Positions 12,204 to 24,800 of a stretch of 64,000 nucleotides of DNA are shown here, in pieces; positions within the stretch are counted from its first letter, which is position 1; the number at the start of each line of letters is the position of its first letter. Origin of the DNA: Xylaria sp. FL1777 (Eukaryota > Ascomycota > Sordariomycetes > Xylariales > Xylariaceae). The notes beneath the pieces are model-generated. The model was not told the DNA's origin. It did not search any database and saw only the letters and a list, made by a program, of their open reading frames with translations. The DNA lies in the NCBI GenBank assembly GCA_022578965.1, contig MU400519.1, positions 62,001 through 126,000 of the forward strand. The letters are read 5' to 3'. The position numbers were made by a program, and so were the translations under genes.

Positions 12204-13893
12204 TTGGTAATAGGGGAGATGGATATGCGCGGCTTAGTGAAATACTTGATGAGGAGATGAAGAAAGGTTTATTTACAAGACTGTATCTTCTCCTATATTT
12301 GGGCGAAAGGAAAGAAAACCCGCGCACGCGAAAAACGGAGAGGCCAAGGTGTGACCAAGACAAACTGATACTTGTCATAGAATGGTTGGGCATACGTAGA
12401 AAATCTGGTCATCCAAGCTTTCTAGCCAAGGCTCTTGCTCAAAATAGGCATGTTACTAAACGCCTTGCCGTATTGTTGCATGCATATATCCGGTCCGTTT
12501 GGTAGAGTCCTTTCACGGTAAGAATCAGAAGGATCTTATCGAATCTAATCAGATCATCTTATCAATCAGTCGGACCTCAGTCCCAGTACATCATGCATTT
12601 GGTATCAACTCATATGTTTACCGACCATTTCCATTCATTCTCTGTTGATGTTGGTGATCTAGATGATCATGCCTGACAACGAACATATGATGATATCGGT
12701 CATTTACAAAACACACAAAGGTTGAGGGTCTATGAATGATTTCTTTCAGTTTTAAAGGAAACTGTAACATTATTTTCCAGGTCCTCATCGCAGTTCCACG
12801 CTGGATTACTGTTCATCTGACGAATCGTTTCTCTCCGGGAACAAGAACGGAGCCTGGTCGGGTACAAGACGCCATGAATAATGAACTGCTTATCATTAAA
12901 TGAACATTTCCCGCGTGGAAATAACGACCTTCCTGTAATGGCAGCATGATATTGGGAAGAGTACGTGTAGAAGATTGACTCACCCGTGGCTGGGCAACCT
13001 CGAAGCCCCCTTCTGGCCATGCCCACCTATGTCGCTCACGAGGATCGTGTCCAATGAACGCATTTCCGAGCCTGCCAAGAAAATTAATCTGATCCGAGCA
13101 CTGCCGGACTTACTGTTAATAGATATTTGCCAAGCCCGCCCCACAGCAGTGTATCTTGGTGCACCTGTCCGTACCCGGACATTCAAAGGAGGAGCATTTA
13201 TATAGAAAGGCAAATTGAGGGGGACGAAAGGCGTGCTGGAATTAGGCAGTCAAGTAATAAGGAGGTACTAGGTAAGTATGTATCTAGGTGAGAACAGCTA
13301 GTCAAGTATAGGTAGTATGTTTAAAATGGTCGCTAACTTGACACTGAGTAGCTACCCCTAGATAAGTTGAATGACGTGCTGGGTTAAGCAGGGGTCGGCG
13401 GCATACCTGAGGGGCTTACAGAGCGGGGTCTTCTAACTTCTAACTAACATCGGATCAAATGTAGATATGATGCCATCGCCATAGTCTCCCCGCCACTGTC
13501 ACTCCTATATCCCACAGTACGCATAGGTACCTAGGTAGGTACCCCTATGTTACCAATGGCAAATATATAAAACAACATGAATGCTGTGGCCTTCTTTCGT
13601 TCGAGAGAACAAACCCCACAATCGCGATTCACACTAACAGCGTTCCTCGGTATGTAAGTACCTAGGTAGGTAGGTATATAAAATGACTAACTTGGTTATC
13701 TAGATACCTAAGTAACTAAGACTAAGACTAGACTACGAGATCAATTGGTCCGAGCTGCATTTTTTATTCAAGCCGCCTCTACTACGCACATGTAGATAAC
13801 TTCCCACCTCGGTATCTTGGTTTCTGGTTGCTTACTCGCACTACCTAAAATAGATAGATATATGTAATACTGTTACCTTACCTAGTATTGTTA

Positions 13894-13927
<34 letters not shown>

Positions 13928-13958
13928 CCGACGATTATCGTTCTTGTCGTCATTGAAG
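12204..13958. other. Intergenic between divergent methyltransferase and aldo-keto reductase genes
   Basis: Frames at 12.73-13.21 kb on minus lack ATG starts and resemble nothing known to me. TACCTAGGTA-like palindromes occur at about 13525-13550 and 13655-13675. Nothing else is seen. Confidence 0.5.
13890..13927. repeat. (TTA)n microsatellite
   Basis: About a dozen TTA units, starting with two TTG-interrupted units, end 31 bp before the ATG at 13959. They sit in the likely 5' leader of the aldo-keto reductase. Confidence 0.9.
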
Positions 13959-15185
13959 ATGGAACCCTTACTATCACTATCACGGCCACAGCTGCACAAA
14001 GTCATCCCCCCTCTCGTCATGGGGACGGCCACCTTCAATACGCAATACGTGCCCGATCCCTTCAACCTGCCCGCCGCGGCCATCGTCGAGCGCGCCCTCG
14101 ACCTCGGCATCACTGCCTTCGACACGTCACCGTACTACGGGCCTTCGGAGACTATTCTCGGCGACGCCCTGGCGCACCCGTCCGTGACATCGCGCCATGC
14201 GCGCTCGTCCTACTTCCTCGTGACCAAGGCCGGCCGCATCGCCGGCACCGAGTTCGACTACAGCCCCGAGTGGATCCGGTATTCCGTCTGCCGCAGTCTC
14301 GAGCGTCTGCACACGTCCTACCTTGACCTGGTCTACACCCACGATGTCGAATTCGTGTCAGCCGCAGAGGTCCTGGCCGCCGTACGGGAGCTCCGCCGGC
14401 TGCGTGACGAGGAGGGCCTGTTGCGGTATGTCGGCATCAGCGGGTATCCCGTGGACACGCTCTGCCACCTCGCTGAGATGATCCTACGCGAGACCGGCGA
14501 GCCACTGGATGCCGTGCTGAGCTACGGCCACTTCACCGTCCAGAACACGACCTTGGGCAAGGCTGACGACGCCATGCGGCGCTTCGGGGATGCCGGTGTT
14601 GACGTTGTGCTGAACGCAAGTATGTTGGGTATGGGCTTGCTGACTACGCGGGGCGCTGACGCCGGACCCATGGCTTCGTGGCATCCAAGTCCCGAGGGCC
14701 TACGCCAGGCTTGTCAGGATCTCGTGCCCGTTGCTGTAGATGCTGGCGAGAAGTTGGAGGTCGTCGCCATCCGCTGGGCCCTGGATAACTGGTCAGTGGC
14801 GGGAGCCGCTAGGGGAAGTGCTCATTCGAGATTACCAGCCGGCACTCGCATCGGCGTGAGTGTCATGGGTATCTCGAATATTGCCGAACTGGAAGAGACG
14901 TGTCGTGTTTTTAACAGTGTCGTCGAGGGCCTTGCACCCGAGAGTGCAGATGCTGAGTTGATGAGTCGTAGGCGGTGGAGCCGTGATAGACGTGTGAAAA
15001 CCCAGGCCGTCGTCGAGAAGATGTGGACTGTGTTGGGCCCATGGAGGGATTATAGCTGGAACAGCCCTGGCTCAGCCTTCGTCAACACGCGTAAAGCTAC
15101 AGATATTGGCGTCACTCCCGACGATGATATCTTAACAAGGCACAAGCTTAAGCCCGGTCGCAGCGAGTATAATGATATGAAATGA
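13959..15185 (+). CDS. Aldo-keto reductase, D-arabinose 1-dehydrogenase / L-galactose dehydrogenase type
   Basis: Single exon of 408 aa from ATG 13959. The frame extends upstream only to a TTG, so this is the first ATG. The AKR catalytic tetrad is visible: D55 and Y60 in FDTSPYYG, K90 in LVTKAGR, H128 in VYTHDVEF. The segment SPEWIRYSVCRSLERLHTSY and the YVGISGYPVD strand are typical of the ARA2-like branch, which oxidises D-arabinose to the lactone in D-erythroascorbate synthesis in yeast. About 60 residues at the C-terminus (RDYSWNSPGS onward) extend past the barrel. Cytosolic location is expected since no targeting signal is seen. It converges on the beta-lactamase-like gene, with under 100 bp between stop codons. 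Family certainty is high, substrate moderate. Confidence 0.9.
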   Translation: MEPLLSLSRPQLHKVIPPLVMGTATFNTQYVPDPFNLPAAAIVERALDLGITAFDTSPYYGPSETILGDALAHPSVTSRHARSSYFLVTKAGRIAGTEFDYSPEWIRYSVCRSLERLHTSYLDLVYTHDVEFVSAAEVLAAVRELRRLRDEEGLLRYVGISGYPVDTLCHLAEMILRETGEPLDAVLSYGHFTVQNTTLGKADDAMRRFGDAGVDVVLNASMLGMGLLTTRGADAGPMASWHPSPEGLRQACQDLVPVAVDAGEKLEVVAIRWALDNWSVAGAARGSAHSRLPAGTRIGVSVMGISNIAELEETCRVFNSVVEGLAPESADAELMSRRRWSRDRRVKTQAVVEKMWTVLGPWRDYSWNSPGSAFVNTRKATDIGVTPDDDILTRHKLKPGRSEYNDMK

Positions 15186-15282
15186 TATCTAAATAACACT
15201 ATGACTCATTACACCCATCACTACCTGATCTTCTGAATATTTCGCGGCCCTGATCATACAGAACATGTCATCCAAAAATACC

Positions 15283-17327
15283 TCAAGAGTCAGCCGGCAT
15301 CAGCACCTCGGATCGCAGATATGGGATTTCCAATCCAATGATATCTCCCGACTTGGCATCTAGCACAAAGACAATACGGTCAATGGGTTCCGAGCCATAG
15401 TACATCCAGTCAGTTAGCGTCCAACTGAGACAGTTCAGGGAAGAAAAACCCGCGCCAGGCAAGCCTGTATTGCTGTCCAATACAAAATCCCACTCAATAC
15501 GCCAATCCTCTCGTATAACTCTCTTCTTCGTCCCGTTCGGCATGAATATGGAGCCCTCGTTGCGTATAAGGGTGGGGAAGATGCGTGCTTTCGTCGGCGT
15601 GACGGCGAGAAACCCCCCAATGGTCACAGTCCATATCTCATGTAGCGAGGCCAAAATATCCGTTCCATTGCGCTCGATGCCTTGCAAGAAGAGAGAGTCA
15701 TTGTCCTGAACAACCGTAACCTTAAAGAAGGTGGCGCTCTCACTACTATTCCCCGAGGCGGACGAGTACGAGGTGGATGAATAGATAGAACCATCGACAA
15801 ATATTCCTACATATCCTCTACTTAGCGCCTGCTCGCGCGCGATCTCGTCGAGCACAGGGACTAGTGTAGTTAGGATGGTATCGTATATAGGGGAAATCGC
15901 CAGTGCCGATCCTGCCGTAAGTAGTACAATACCAGCGCCGTATTCTTCTATGACGGCCATCTGGGACTGGTATCCGTATGCGGCACCACCCTTGGCGTAT
16001 ATGTCAACGGCGTGTGGATGATCGGGCGTGACTTCTCGGGTGCGGTAGATCTCCCAGGGGGCGCCCACGAGTGAATTAAGAGAACCCGTGGACGACGTCG
16101 GCTTCATCCATTCGCGCACAGCCGTGTCTGAATCGAATACGGTGCCGTCGAGAATGCTGTGCACGAAGACAGACAAATCAGACAGAGACGACACAAGACC
16201 GCCACCACTGAGACGAACAATTTGAGTCAGTTATATTTTCGTCCCACCACATATCCAACACGATGGCCAGTGTCACTCACGGTGCGTTGTCTCCGTAATC
16301 GGAACCCCAGCTATTATCTACCGGCGGAATAACGGCTTTCTCAGCATCCCCGGGGCTCACAACCGTGTTGGTCAAATCTAGCGGCTCCGAGACATACGTC
16401 TCCAACAGTTCGCTATAGTTCTTGCCTGTCCACTCTTCGACGGCGTACATGAGCAGCGTAAATGCGATGTTGGAGTACACAGGCCGTTCCGCGGGCTGCG
16501 CAACGGGGTATGATTCCACCATACCCTTCAAGAATTCTGCGCGTCGTATTAGCTATTGCTTTCTCTCTTCTCTCTCTCTCTCTCAAGTGAAAGCTTTTTG
16601 GTGGTACCGTGAGACTCACGTTCGCGTGTACATCCGCCGTTCAAGCCAGTAATGCCGCACGGGGCATACACGTCGTCACCAATATGTGGGAAACCGAGCG
16701 ACTCAAAGTAGTCTTTGAGATAGTAAAACTCTGAAAAGCCATCTGCTCCTTATTAGTATCCCTATTTTGCACTTCCTTAATCTATTTGGCCTTACAATTC
16801 GGTGGGATTCCAGCCACTTGGTTAGCGAGGTGCCTAAGCGTGATATTTTCCCAAGGGATCAGGGAATTCTCATCCGCGAGCTCGGGGAGGAACATGGCGA
16901 TGGGCTCGTCGAGGTTGAGGCCGCTCCGGAGCAGAATATAGTCCGAGATGACCTTGGAGATAGAACCGATGAGGTACTGCGAGTCTCGCGAGAGATGGCG
17001 CGTGCCGTTGACATTTCTAGGGGATAAGTGGTGGAATTCCCAGACGGGCACGGCTTTATCATCTTGGTCGTACATGATAATGCCGATGGAGAAAGAGGTG
17101 TTCTCCACTGGCCAACCCGCCTCGATGTCGCCTGCAAGCGCAGCCTCGAGCGATGTCGTCAGCTTATCCGTGGCGGTGGCCAGCCGAACATGGCCGTCAA
17201 TGCATCGCGGCTTAGGAAGGACAGGGCCTGGAGGGCGACAGTCAAGCATCGCCTCGACGGGGAGAAGGAGAAATAAAATCAACAGGGACGGAAAGGTGCC
17301 CAGGTAAGAAGGCGACGAGGGACCCAT
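15283..17327 (-). CDS. Secreted serine beta-lactamase-like / penicillin-binding-like hydrolase
   Basis: Four exons: 17327-16796, 16742-16620, 16536-16281 and 16207-15283, giving 611 aa with every junction in frame. The N-terminus is a signal peptide (FPSLLILFLLLPVEA). The catalytic S-x-x-K is S122-I-S-K125 in GSISKVISDY. The second motif Y-x-N is Y239-S-N241 in PVYSNIAF. A cysteine-bearing stretch DVYAPCGITGLNGGC sits between them. About 200 residues follow the transpeptidase-like domain as a second, beta-rich domain. Family members include D-aminopeptidases, esterases such as LovD, and LACTB; the secreted fungal group has no settled substrate. An amide or ester hydrolase outside the cell is inferred. 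The second intron contains a long CT/GA tract. Confidence 0.88.
16559..16584. repeat. CT/GA microsatellite inside an intron
   Basis: A (CT)n-rich tract lies within the 83-bp second intron (16537-16619) of the beta-lactamase-like gene. It reads as GA repeats on the sense strand. Confidence 0.85.
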
Positions 17328-18497
17328 AATCGAGGAGTCAGACCAGGAGAGCAGAATTAACCAAGAAGCTAAGATATCAAAACCAATGGACCAAATGGTG
17401 TCTCGATCCTCTAGTATGTGGGCAACGCGACGTCAAGTTTCTTGAATCGCCGTCTAAATGCGACTTCGGCGTGGACCTACAGACACAATAGCAGCATGAA
17501 GGGGAGGATTCGCCAGATTTTATATTTACGCGCAGACTCCGCTAACTCAGACAATGCCACCCGCAGACTTTCAATAATGGCATCGCAAGATTTGTTCTTT
17601 CCCGTCCTCCCATTTTAGCTCTGCTGTAGACGGATTAGTCGTTGATGCTACCCAAAGTGAACAAAAAACAAGAAGCCCTTAGGCTTACGTCGCCTTTGAC
17701 ATATGTATGACATGCCCCGACAAACTAGTGTATACGATGAATGCGACTGCCTAGGAGAGCGATCAACGAATCTATTAATGAAGCAAGCGGTCACTGCGTG
17801 GAGTATGCATATATCATACTGGTAGGTTTGAATAAATATGTGGAGAAGAGCGCATTCGAATGCGAGATACGACAACAGACAAGACGTGCCAAGTCCAAAG
17901 AAGACTTGGGATTTTCTATCCAACCTAAGATATATTGTTAGACTAGGTTAGATATGCCTCCCCATGACAGTAGCCTAGCCTTAGCTGGTATGGCTCAGGA
18001 CATATATCTCACTAGGCTGTGAAGAAGTATCTTGTCGTTAGAGCATTAGATTAGGCACATATCAGAACAGGTCTATCATCAAAAAGCTCATGCGAAGTAA
18101 CCATTTGGGAGAAGTTGTCCCTCAAAGTGATTCTCGCAAAAGGCGGGAAATGAAAGCGAACCACGGAACTAGGTAACTCCAAAGATGGTGACGATAGTGA
18201 TGGCGATGATAATGATGAATAATGCCGGCCTAGCCTAGTCTCCTGTCTACGTAGATGTTACAGTCCCATCTCGGACTCCAACGCCCATAGTAGATAAAGC
18301 AAGCAAGTAATCGAAGCGAAGCACACCCCCATACCTTCGTTCGACCGAACTTGATGTCGTGTATCTATACAAACAAACAAACATAGTGAATCCCGACACG
18401 CCATGATCACGTTACATACCTGCTACGCCGAGAGAGTGAGCAGAACAGAAAGAACGGAGATCAGGATTCAAAGTACCATATCTCGTGTCTTTTTATG
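17328..18497. other. Intergenic between the beta-lactamase-like gene and the SIP5-like gene
   Basis: No supported gene. Frames at 17.4-17.9 kb are short, AT-leaning and without recognisable motifs. Confidence 0.55.
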
Positions 18498-21112
18498 TCA
18501 TTGGGTCACCTCGCCTGATCTTCCCCTCGTGTTGAAGTGCCCAAGTCGCTTGGAATCTTCGTCATCATGATCGACCGGAGCCGGCGTATCCGGGGTTACG
18601 AGGACGTCAGGGAGATCTCTCGATGTTGCCCGACTTTCTGATGATGTCTCGATGGTTCCGGGTTTCGACCCATTGTTGCTTCCCGCCTCCGCCGTATTGA
18701 TGGGAGATGTGACCCTATGCTCAATATGCTCCCCGTGTGCTTCACCATGATCCTCTGGCTTCATGCCATGGGTTTTTGTATTTTCATCGGCCGGCTCACC
18801 TTCGCCGTCGATAGAGACTCCGACTACTTCTGCCAAGCTCCGAAAGTTGAACAGAGGCTCGGAACCTGCACTATCGCCCTGGTCGCTTTGTTCCCCGAGA
18901 TTGAGAGCACTGCCATACGGGTCCTCGGCGTCTCGACCTTTACCGGTATAGCTTCCAGGCATACTATCGATCCCACTCGAGCTGATAGAGCTCGCGTTGC
19001 TCATATGACGAAGATGCGATAGTCCCCGTGGAACGAGCGGTGTTGGTATGGGCAAAGTTGACGAGGGACCAGCGGTGGCGGTGGGTGGTTCGTCAGTCGT
19101 CCCGCGTTCCACACCTTTTCCCTTGTCATGTGTAGGCGATCCAGGTGCCGATGCTTGGGCAGCAGCGACTACGGTACTAGCAGCGGCTACGCTGGCGTCC
19201 ACTCGCAGGTTGCCCGTGCCACTGTTGCCTCGTATCCGCCCAAGTCCAAGACTCAGGGAGCTTGCACTAGCACTACCACCGCTATACACGTCCCCCTTTT
19301 TCTTTGCTGCTTTCCGCTCTTCTTTCTCCCGTTTCTTGGCTTCTTTGCGGGCCTCTTTCTCGGCCTTCTTCCTACGCTCTTCCTCATCTGCCAGACTCAA
19401 CCTTATAGCCTCTGCCATCATCAAGCTCTCGAGATGAGCTGCATCGATACGCTCACGATTGCTACTGCCTCGAGCGGCAGAAGGCGATCCACCGGGTTCA
19501 TGGCCAGGAGGCGTATCGTCCGCACCATCGTGGGCATTCGTACTACTGTTGGGGCTCTCGGCACTACGGTAAGTTCCAGTTGCTCTCCGAGAAAACCGAG
19601 AAGAGCGGCCAAAAAATGTACGGGATTCCTGGTTTCCCATAACGAAAGCGGCATGGTGAAGCGCATCAGCGGCAGCAGCCCGGCGACGTTGGTGCGCACG
19701 AGCTGTGGCAAGTTTTCCGGACCAGTCGGGCCGTATGCGATCAGCTGTAACAACACCGGGCGCGTTTGCCGACACGCTCTGCGCCCTCCTCCGGCTCGGT
19801 CTAGGACTCGCAGCTGTCGGCGAGAGATTGGAGTTTACAGAGCTCGTAGACGACATGGCGGTGCTCATGGCACCGAGACTTGGGGGTGAGAAAGCATATG
19901 ACAAACCACGGCGGAATGGTGGGGGATCATACGTAATCCCAAAGTCAGACTGGGTGCAATAGGGACACTTGGCAGGTTCCATGATGAGGCGTTCGTTTCG
20001 CTCCTCGGAGTCCCGTTCGGAGTCGGCTGGATTGGGCCCATCACCATGATGCTCAGGGAAGTGAGGGTCTGGACGCTTGATCTGAACGAAACACTCGCTG
20101 CAAATCAACTGGCAGCAACAACGTGTCCGGTTGAGATAGGGGGGATAATACATGAGACACAAGGGGCATTCTTCGCCCTCCTTGTACAAAAAGACTTCCA
20201 AAGCCTGGCCATTGACAAAGGGATCACGCGGCAGGTTGATCTCGCGCGGGGCGATATCTGGCTGGGAGTTGTTTCGTGAGAGGTTGAGAGCGGCGGCCAA
20301 TGCCTTCTTGGGTTGCTTCAACGGCGAAGTGGCTTTCGGAGCAGCAGGCGATGTCGGAGACGTGATGCCGGAGCCGGGATACGAAGCAGTTCGGTCGGAC
20401 GAAGCTGACAGTGTACGTGCCCCCATAGGGACAGTCAGGTTGTTCAGGTTCGACGCAGACGCTTCGGGCGAGTCGTGTGGCGGTGGTTGGGGTTGTGGGA
20501 CGAGGTGTTCGGGGACTTGGTCGGCCGGAGGGATCTCGAGACCGCGAGCGGCGGCGATGATCTGGTGCTCGGCCCACGTGTCTTTGAAATCATCGAGGCC
20601 ACGCCAGAAGGGGGCTATTTTCCTCTCGATCTAGAAGGCAAGGAGAGAGACAAAGGTTAGCCAGCCGACGGGGATTGGCCACAGCGATGACGCCCGCAGT
20701 AGTAAGGACGGTAACCCACCTGCAGTTGGCGGACAACGGGTTTGCTAAAGTCCTCAGACGCCGTGTAGATGCCCATGGTGACGAGATAACCACCGTCCAC
20801 GTGCTCCTCCTTCATGCTGCGCTCACGTTCCTTGATGCGGGCAGCGCGCTCCTTCTCGAGCTTCCTGGCCTCGCGCTCCTGCTTTGTCTCGCGGCGTTCG
20901 AAGGGTGCGTCTTGGTGGCGGGCGCCGGAAGAGCCGAGCACGGCGACGCCGAGGGGGCTCAGGTCGGGGCGGCTAGACCGTCGCGCGCCGGGGAACTCGC
21001 CATGACGGCCGGACCCAAGCGTGCCCGTGGCGCTACCGCCAGGGTCGCCGGCGGTGCCCGAGGCTTGGGGATGCGAGACGGCCCGTTCTTCCTTTGTGTG
21101 GGTGTTTCCCAT
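18498..21112 (-). CDS. SIP5: SIP5-like RING zinc-finger protein
   Basis: Two exons, 21112-20720 and 20630-18498, giving 841 aa. The intron at 20631-20719 (GTGGGT...CTTCTAG) joins ...KPVVRQLQ to [11 protein letters not shown]. The start MGNTHTKEE is an N-myristoylation-type sequence (Gly2), suggesting membrane association. At about residues 240-330 lies the conserved core: [20 protein letters not shown], then [16 protein letters not shown] and, after an acidic insert, [11 protein letters not shown], a split RING-like zinc site. Near residue 500, [15 protein letters not shown] resembles a ubiquitin-interacting motif, followed by a highly charged [14 protein letters not shown] helix. The rest is serine-rich and probably disordered. 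Yeast Sip5 interacts with Snf1 and the Reg1/Glc7 phosphatase, so a role in glucose signalling is possible here. The C-terminal half matters less for the call than the RING core. Confidence 0.88.
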
Positions 21113-21133
21113 GGCTGCGGCGACTATCTATAA

Positions 21134-21184
21134 ATATAAATATATATATGTGTGTGTGTGTGTGTGTATGTATATATATATATT
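21134..21184. repeat. (TA)n(TG)n(TA)n compound microsatellite
   Basis: A TATATA run passes into about ten TG units and back into TATATA. It lies just upstream of the SIP5-like start codon (about 20-70 bp), so it may be in the promoter or leader. Confidence 0.9.
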
Positions 21185-21714
21185 CGTACAGATACAGACT
21201 TATGTATGTGTTGCACGTACGGGCGTGCGTGGGCGTGGATGCAGATAGAGATGCGGTTGGGTTGTGGTCGTGGTCGTGATCGTGGTCGTGACCGTGGTCA
21301 AGTCGAAGCGTGTTCGATTCGTCCTCAGCAAAGGTTCGACCGTCGCACTCGACGCCGGAGAAGGCTAAGACAGCCGACGATGATGACCACAACGACGACG
21401 ACTTGCAACGAGGGCGGGAAGCCGGACTGAATTCGGGTGGCGACGTTGCAGCCTCAGGGCCAACATGCGTGCGTGTGTGTGTCTCTCTCTATCGTGGACC
21501 GAGGGTCGGCTTGCATGCGTACATGGAGTGGCTGGGCGAAGGATCGATCCAAGGGCCGGGGGTTCTAGAGATGCACTGTAAATATGTTGTATATAAGACG
21601 AGACTTCTACTCGTCCTTCTCTGTCGCCGTCTCAGCCCCTAGCATGATCGACTGACTGAGCGATTGATTAATCGATATGTTTGATTGATTTGAGGGACTA
21701 TCTACCTGGGTGCA

Positions 21715-21870
21715 GGTGGTCTAGGTAGGTAAGTACTTAGGTAGGTAGGTAGATATAGGAGGCATAGCTAACCTAGCTACCTCTAGTTAGGTTGGCAGCC
21801 AGAGACCTAGGTACTTATCTAGGTACCTCCCAAGCCAATAAGACCGTAGGTACATGAGTAGGTAGGTACT
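21715..21870. repeat. Cluster of TACCTAGGTA / TAGGTAGG units
   Basis: Short palindromic units (TAGGTAGGTA, ACCTAGGTAC, TATCTAGGTACC) recur many times here. The same family appears in other spacers of the window (1290-1530, 13525-13675, 22370-23120, 49650-49675, 56785-56820) but not in exons. Confidence 0.8.
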
Positions 21871-24800
21871 TGATGCACAATGGCGACAATGCGGGGGGAC
21901 TGAACAACAGAACAACGGCTCACCAATTCCAGTTGTGTTGAGGGTTTATATGTTTCAGGCAACTAGGTGTAGATCAAGGATTGAGGCAAGATAAGAAAAA
22001 TATTTAAATAAATGAAAAAAGATGCCTTCACAAAAAGGCGAGATGTGAGAGGAGATAGAAAGAGAGAAGAGGTTTAAAAATCATGGGTCGTCTAGCACAA
22101 AGCTATAACCAGCACAGCAGCAGGATAACTTGGTTGATGTCAGAGCACACAGGGATCTGTTAGGTAGCCAACACAGCACAGGAACCCGATCGTCATGCAG
22201 TTGGGGCCAAAACAAACCAAAAAAAAAAATTGGATAGAAAATCGGAAGAGAGGAGTGGGAGACAGCAACAGAGCCAGAGACAGAGGCGGAGAGAGAAAAA
22301 AAAGTGATGACAACGATGACAACAATAGCTACTACTAAGAAAATAATAAATTTAGGACGAGCTCATTATCTATCTATCTACCTACCTACCTACATCCATA
22401 GGTAGGTAGTTAGTAGATGAACTTAGCTGTCCAGTAGTAAAGTTCATAGTGTGCCGACCTAGACTAGATCATTCGGAGTTACGATGAGAAGACAAGCCAG
22501 CAGTTGTCGTCACGCTCTACAAGATACCTACCTAGGTAGGTATCGCAACAGCTATGAAGTGTGCTACATGTAGTTGCCCATTTGTTGCTCCTATCTACTT
22601 ACATATTGTATGCCCGGGAATAGAACAGAGCTTAGGCTGGGCATATTGAGGGCGGTGAGAGCGTGCACTTATACAGGCGTGTTTTGCGAGGTTATGCATT
22701 CTTTTATGTTTGAGTCAAGTTGATGACGGCTAGTTAGTAAAACTGATTGACTAACCGCCCTTGAATTCAAGTTATTAGGTACTCTGTACAAGCTTGGAAG
22801 CAACATGTGTACAAGGCATATTACTTGAGTACCTACCTACTGAGTATAGAGCACCTGCATGCATCCGGCAAGTTTAGCGACAGACAAAAAACATGCAGTT
22901 GTTGTCTTGGCTCGTTTAAGTACCGGACCGGCAATTGAGTTGCTGCTACCTACCTACCTACTATATATGGAGGTAACTACCTACCTATGCAGTAGATAGG
23001 TACTTATAACTCCTTGGCGGACCGCTGTGCTGGTACACGTACTAATACCGCCAACCCTCTGGCATACCTAAGTACTTATACATATGTACTTTCTTAGGCA
23101 AGTAAGTACGTAAGGTACCTACCCATATACAGGCGCATATATTTACTGAATTATATATCTGCATTGATATATATTCATGGTAGTGCTAGGTTGCTAGCAA
23201 CCTTATCATCTTGGTGTTCTGTCTAATTCATGAAGTCCTAGTTGTAGGATTGAAATGAGCTGAGAGGAACTCTATAGAATGAGATTATCACAATACTATA
23301 TTCATACGCTTGTAAGCGAATAAATAGTCTTAGAAAGGCTAACAACTAAGAGAGCCTATAACTTCTCAAGTAATAATAACAAAAATAAGTTATATCTAGA
23401 GTTAAGCGTTGCTAATACATATTATAGTAAGTAGTAATTACAATGTTTTAAAGCGAATTGTCAGTCATCCTCTACCAAGCGACACTTGACAGGTGCTTAT
23501 ATGATAGACTGCAAATGGATTTCGCTTGGGGAATTTAATCTTGCAGTTTGACTAGGCTAAAAAGGCGGTCCATAGGTCCATATCGCTTGTCTCGTCTTGA
23601 CTCATCCCGTCTGGGGTATCGCAGCTGACGTTGAAAAATCGGTTCACTATTGGCTGGCGATAAGGAAAGCTGTCAGGCGGGACTCCGTGAGACACCTCCT
23701 TTCTTCTCTCTCTCAGCAGAACATGAGTGCTGCCGACATGCTGCTCCCACCATTCGATACAACATTGAGCCGATTTATTGGTGGATAGATGGCATGTTCT
23801 CATGAACGGGCGATGCTAGGTGTTGACGTGTTCTAGAAGAAAGGGAATGGAGGGGAAATTAACCATGAACCTCTGAGCATGTTGAATTTTGACGTCTCCA
23901 TATATCTTAACCTCACATGACCCTATGTGTGAAGAGGATGTGTATACATATATCTAGAGACCTACATACCTACTTGCTAGATAGATATCACTTACCTCTC
24001 ATGTGCGCAACTTATCTGGCATTTGCCGGATATTTAAGGTACCTATAGAGGTAAATATGTATCTGTCTGGATATTCCTCTACCATATTCACATTTCTCAC
24101 GTTGATCATTGGATAAGACTTTAGTAGGTAGATACCCGCCGTAGAGGTCTTATATCTATGAGTCTATGCATATATGTATGTGTTCTGTCCCGGTAATCTA
24201 CCGTTTATGGACGGAGTATGAGTGAAGAAATTATCAGATCATTCAGGTGCATCAAATATAAATACCTAATACCTTTACCAGAGATAGGGCTAGATGGTAA
24301 ATTGACTGGAGGGGACTGGAAGATAGTAGACTCATACGATAATCAAATATCTAGGCCATGTCTTGGGGGCTTTTCTTCTCAAACTTCTCTACTTGTCTAG
24401 GCAGCACCGTATATCGTCACAGTGGCTGCAGTAAGAAGTCACATATATGCGCTCTGTGGGTAGGGAATTATTAAGTGGCGGCGAAGAGAGGAATGGTTAC
24501 ATGATGGTTTAGAGATACATACCTCTACATATCATAAACTTAATTTTATCAAAGTTGTATTAGACTACAATAAACCTGGCCAGCTGTGGACCATCTAACT
24601 GACACAGCGACCCCCTCAGGAATATGCATTGACATGCCATGGGAAGCACCGGCCTTTGGGTCGAGAATGAAGTTCACTCGTGGCCGGAAGCAACCGATCA
24701 TATACAGCGTTTCACGATTATCTCATCATTCCATCATCAACTGTTTCTCTCTCGGAACCGACCATTAGCGACGAGAGTCTAGAGTCATCTAGTCAGGCCT

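Noticed and set aside
12730..13213. Minus-strand frames with a GTGAGT...TTACAG intron-like segment
   Set aside because: Neither frame has an ATG start, the spliced frame ends within 15 codons, and no domain is recognisable.
19048..20634. Long plus-strand frames opposite the SIP5-like gene
   Set aside because: They are antisense shadows of a GC-rich coding exon; their translations are low in complexity and lack domains.
22711..22717. Second TGAGTCA motif as a CpcA site
   Set aside because: It lies 1.6 kb from the nearest start codon, that of a gene unrelated to amino-acid synthesis; a chance match is likely.
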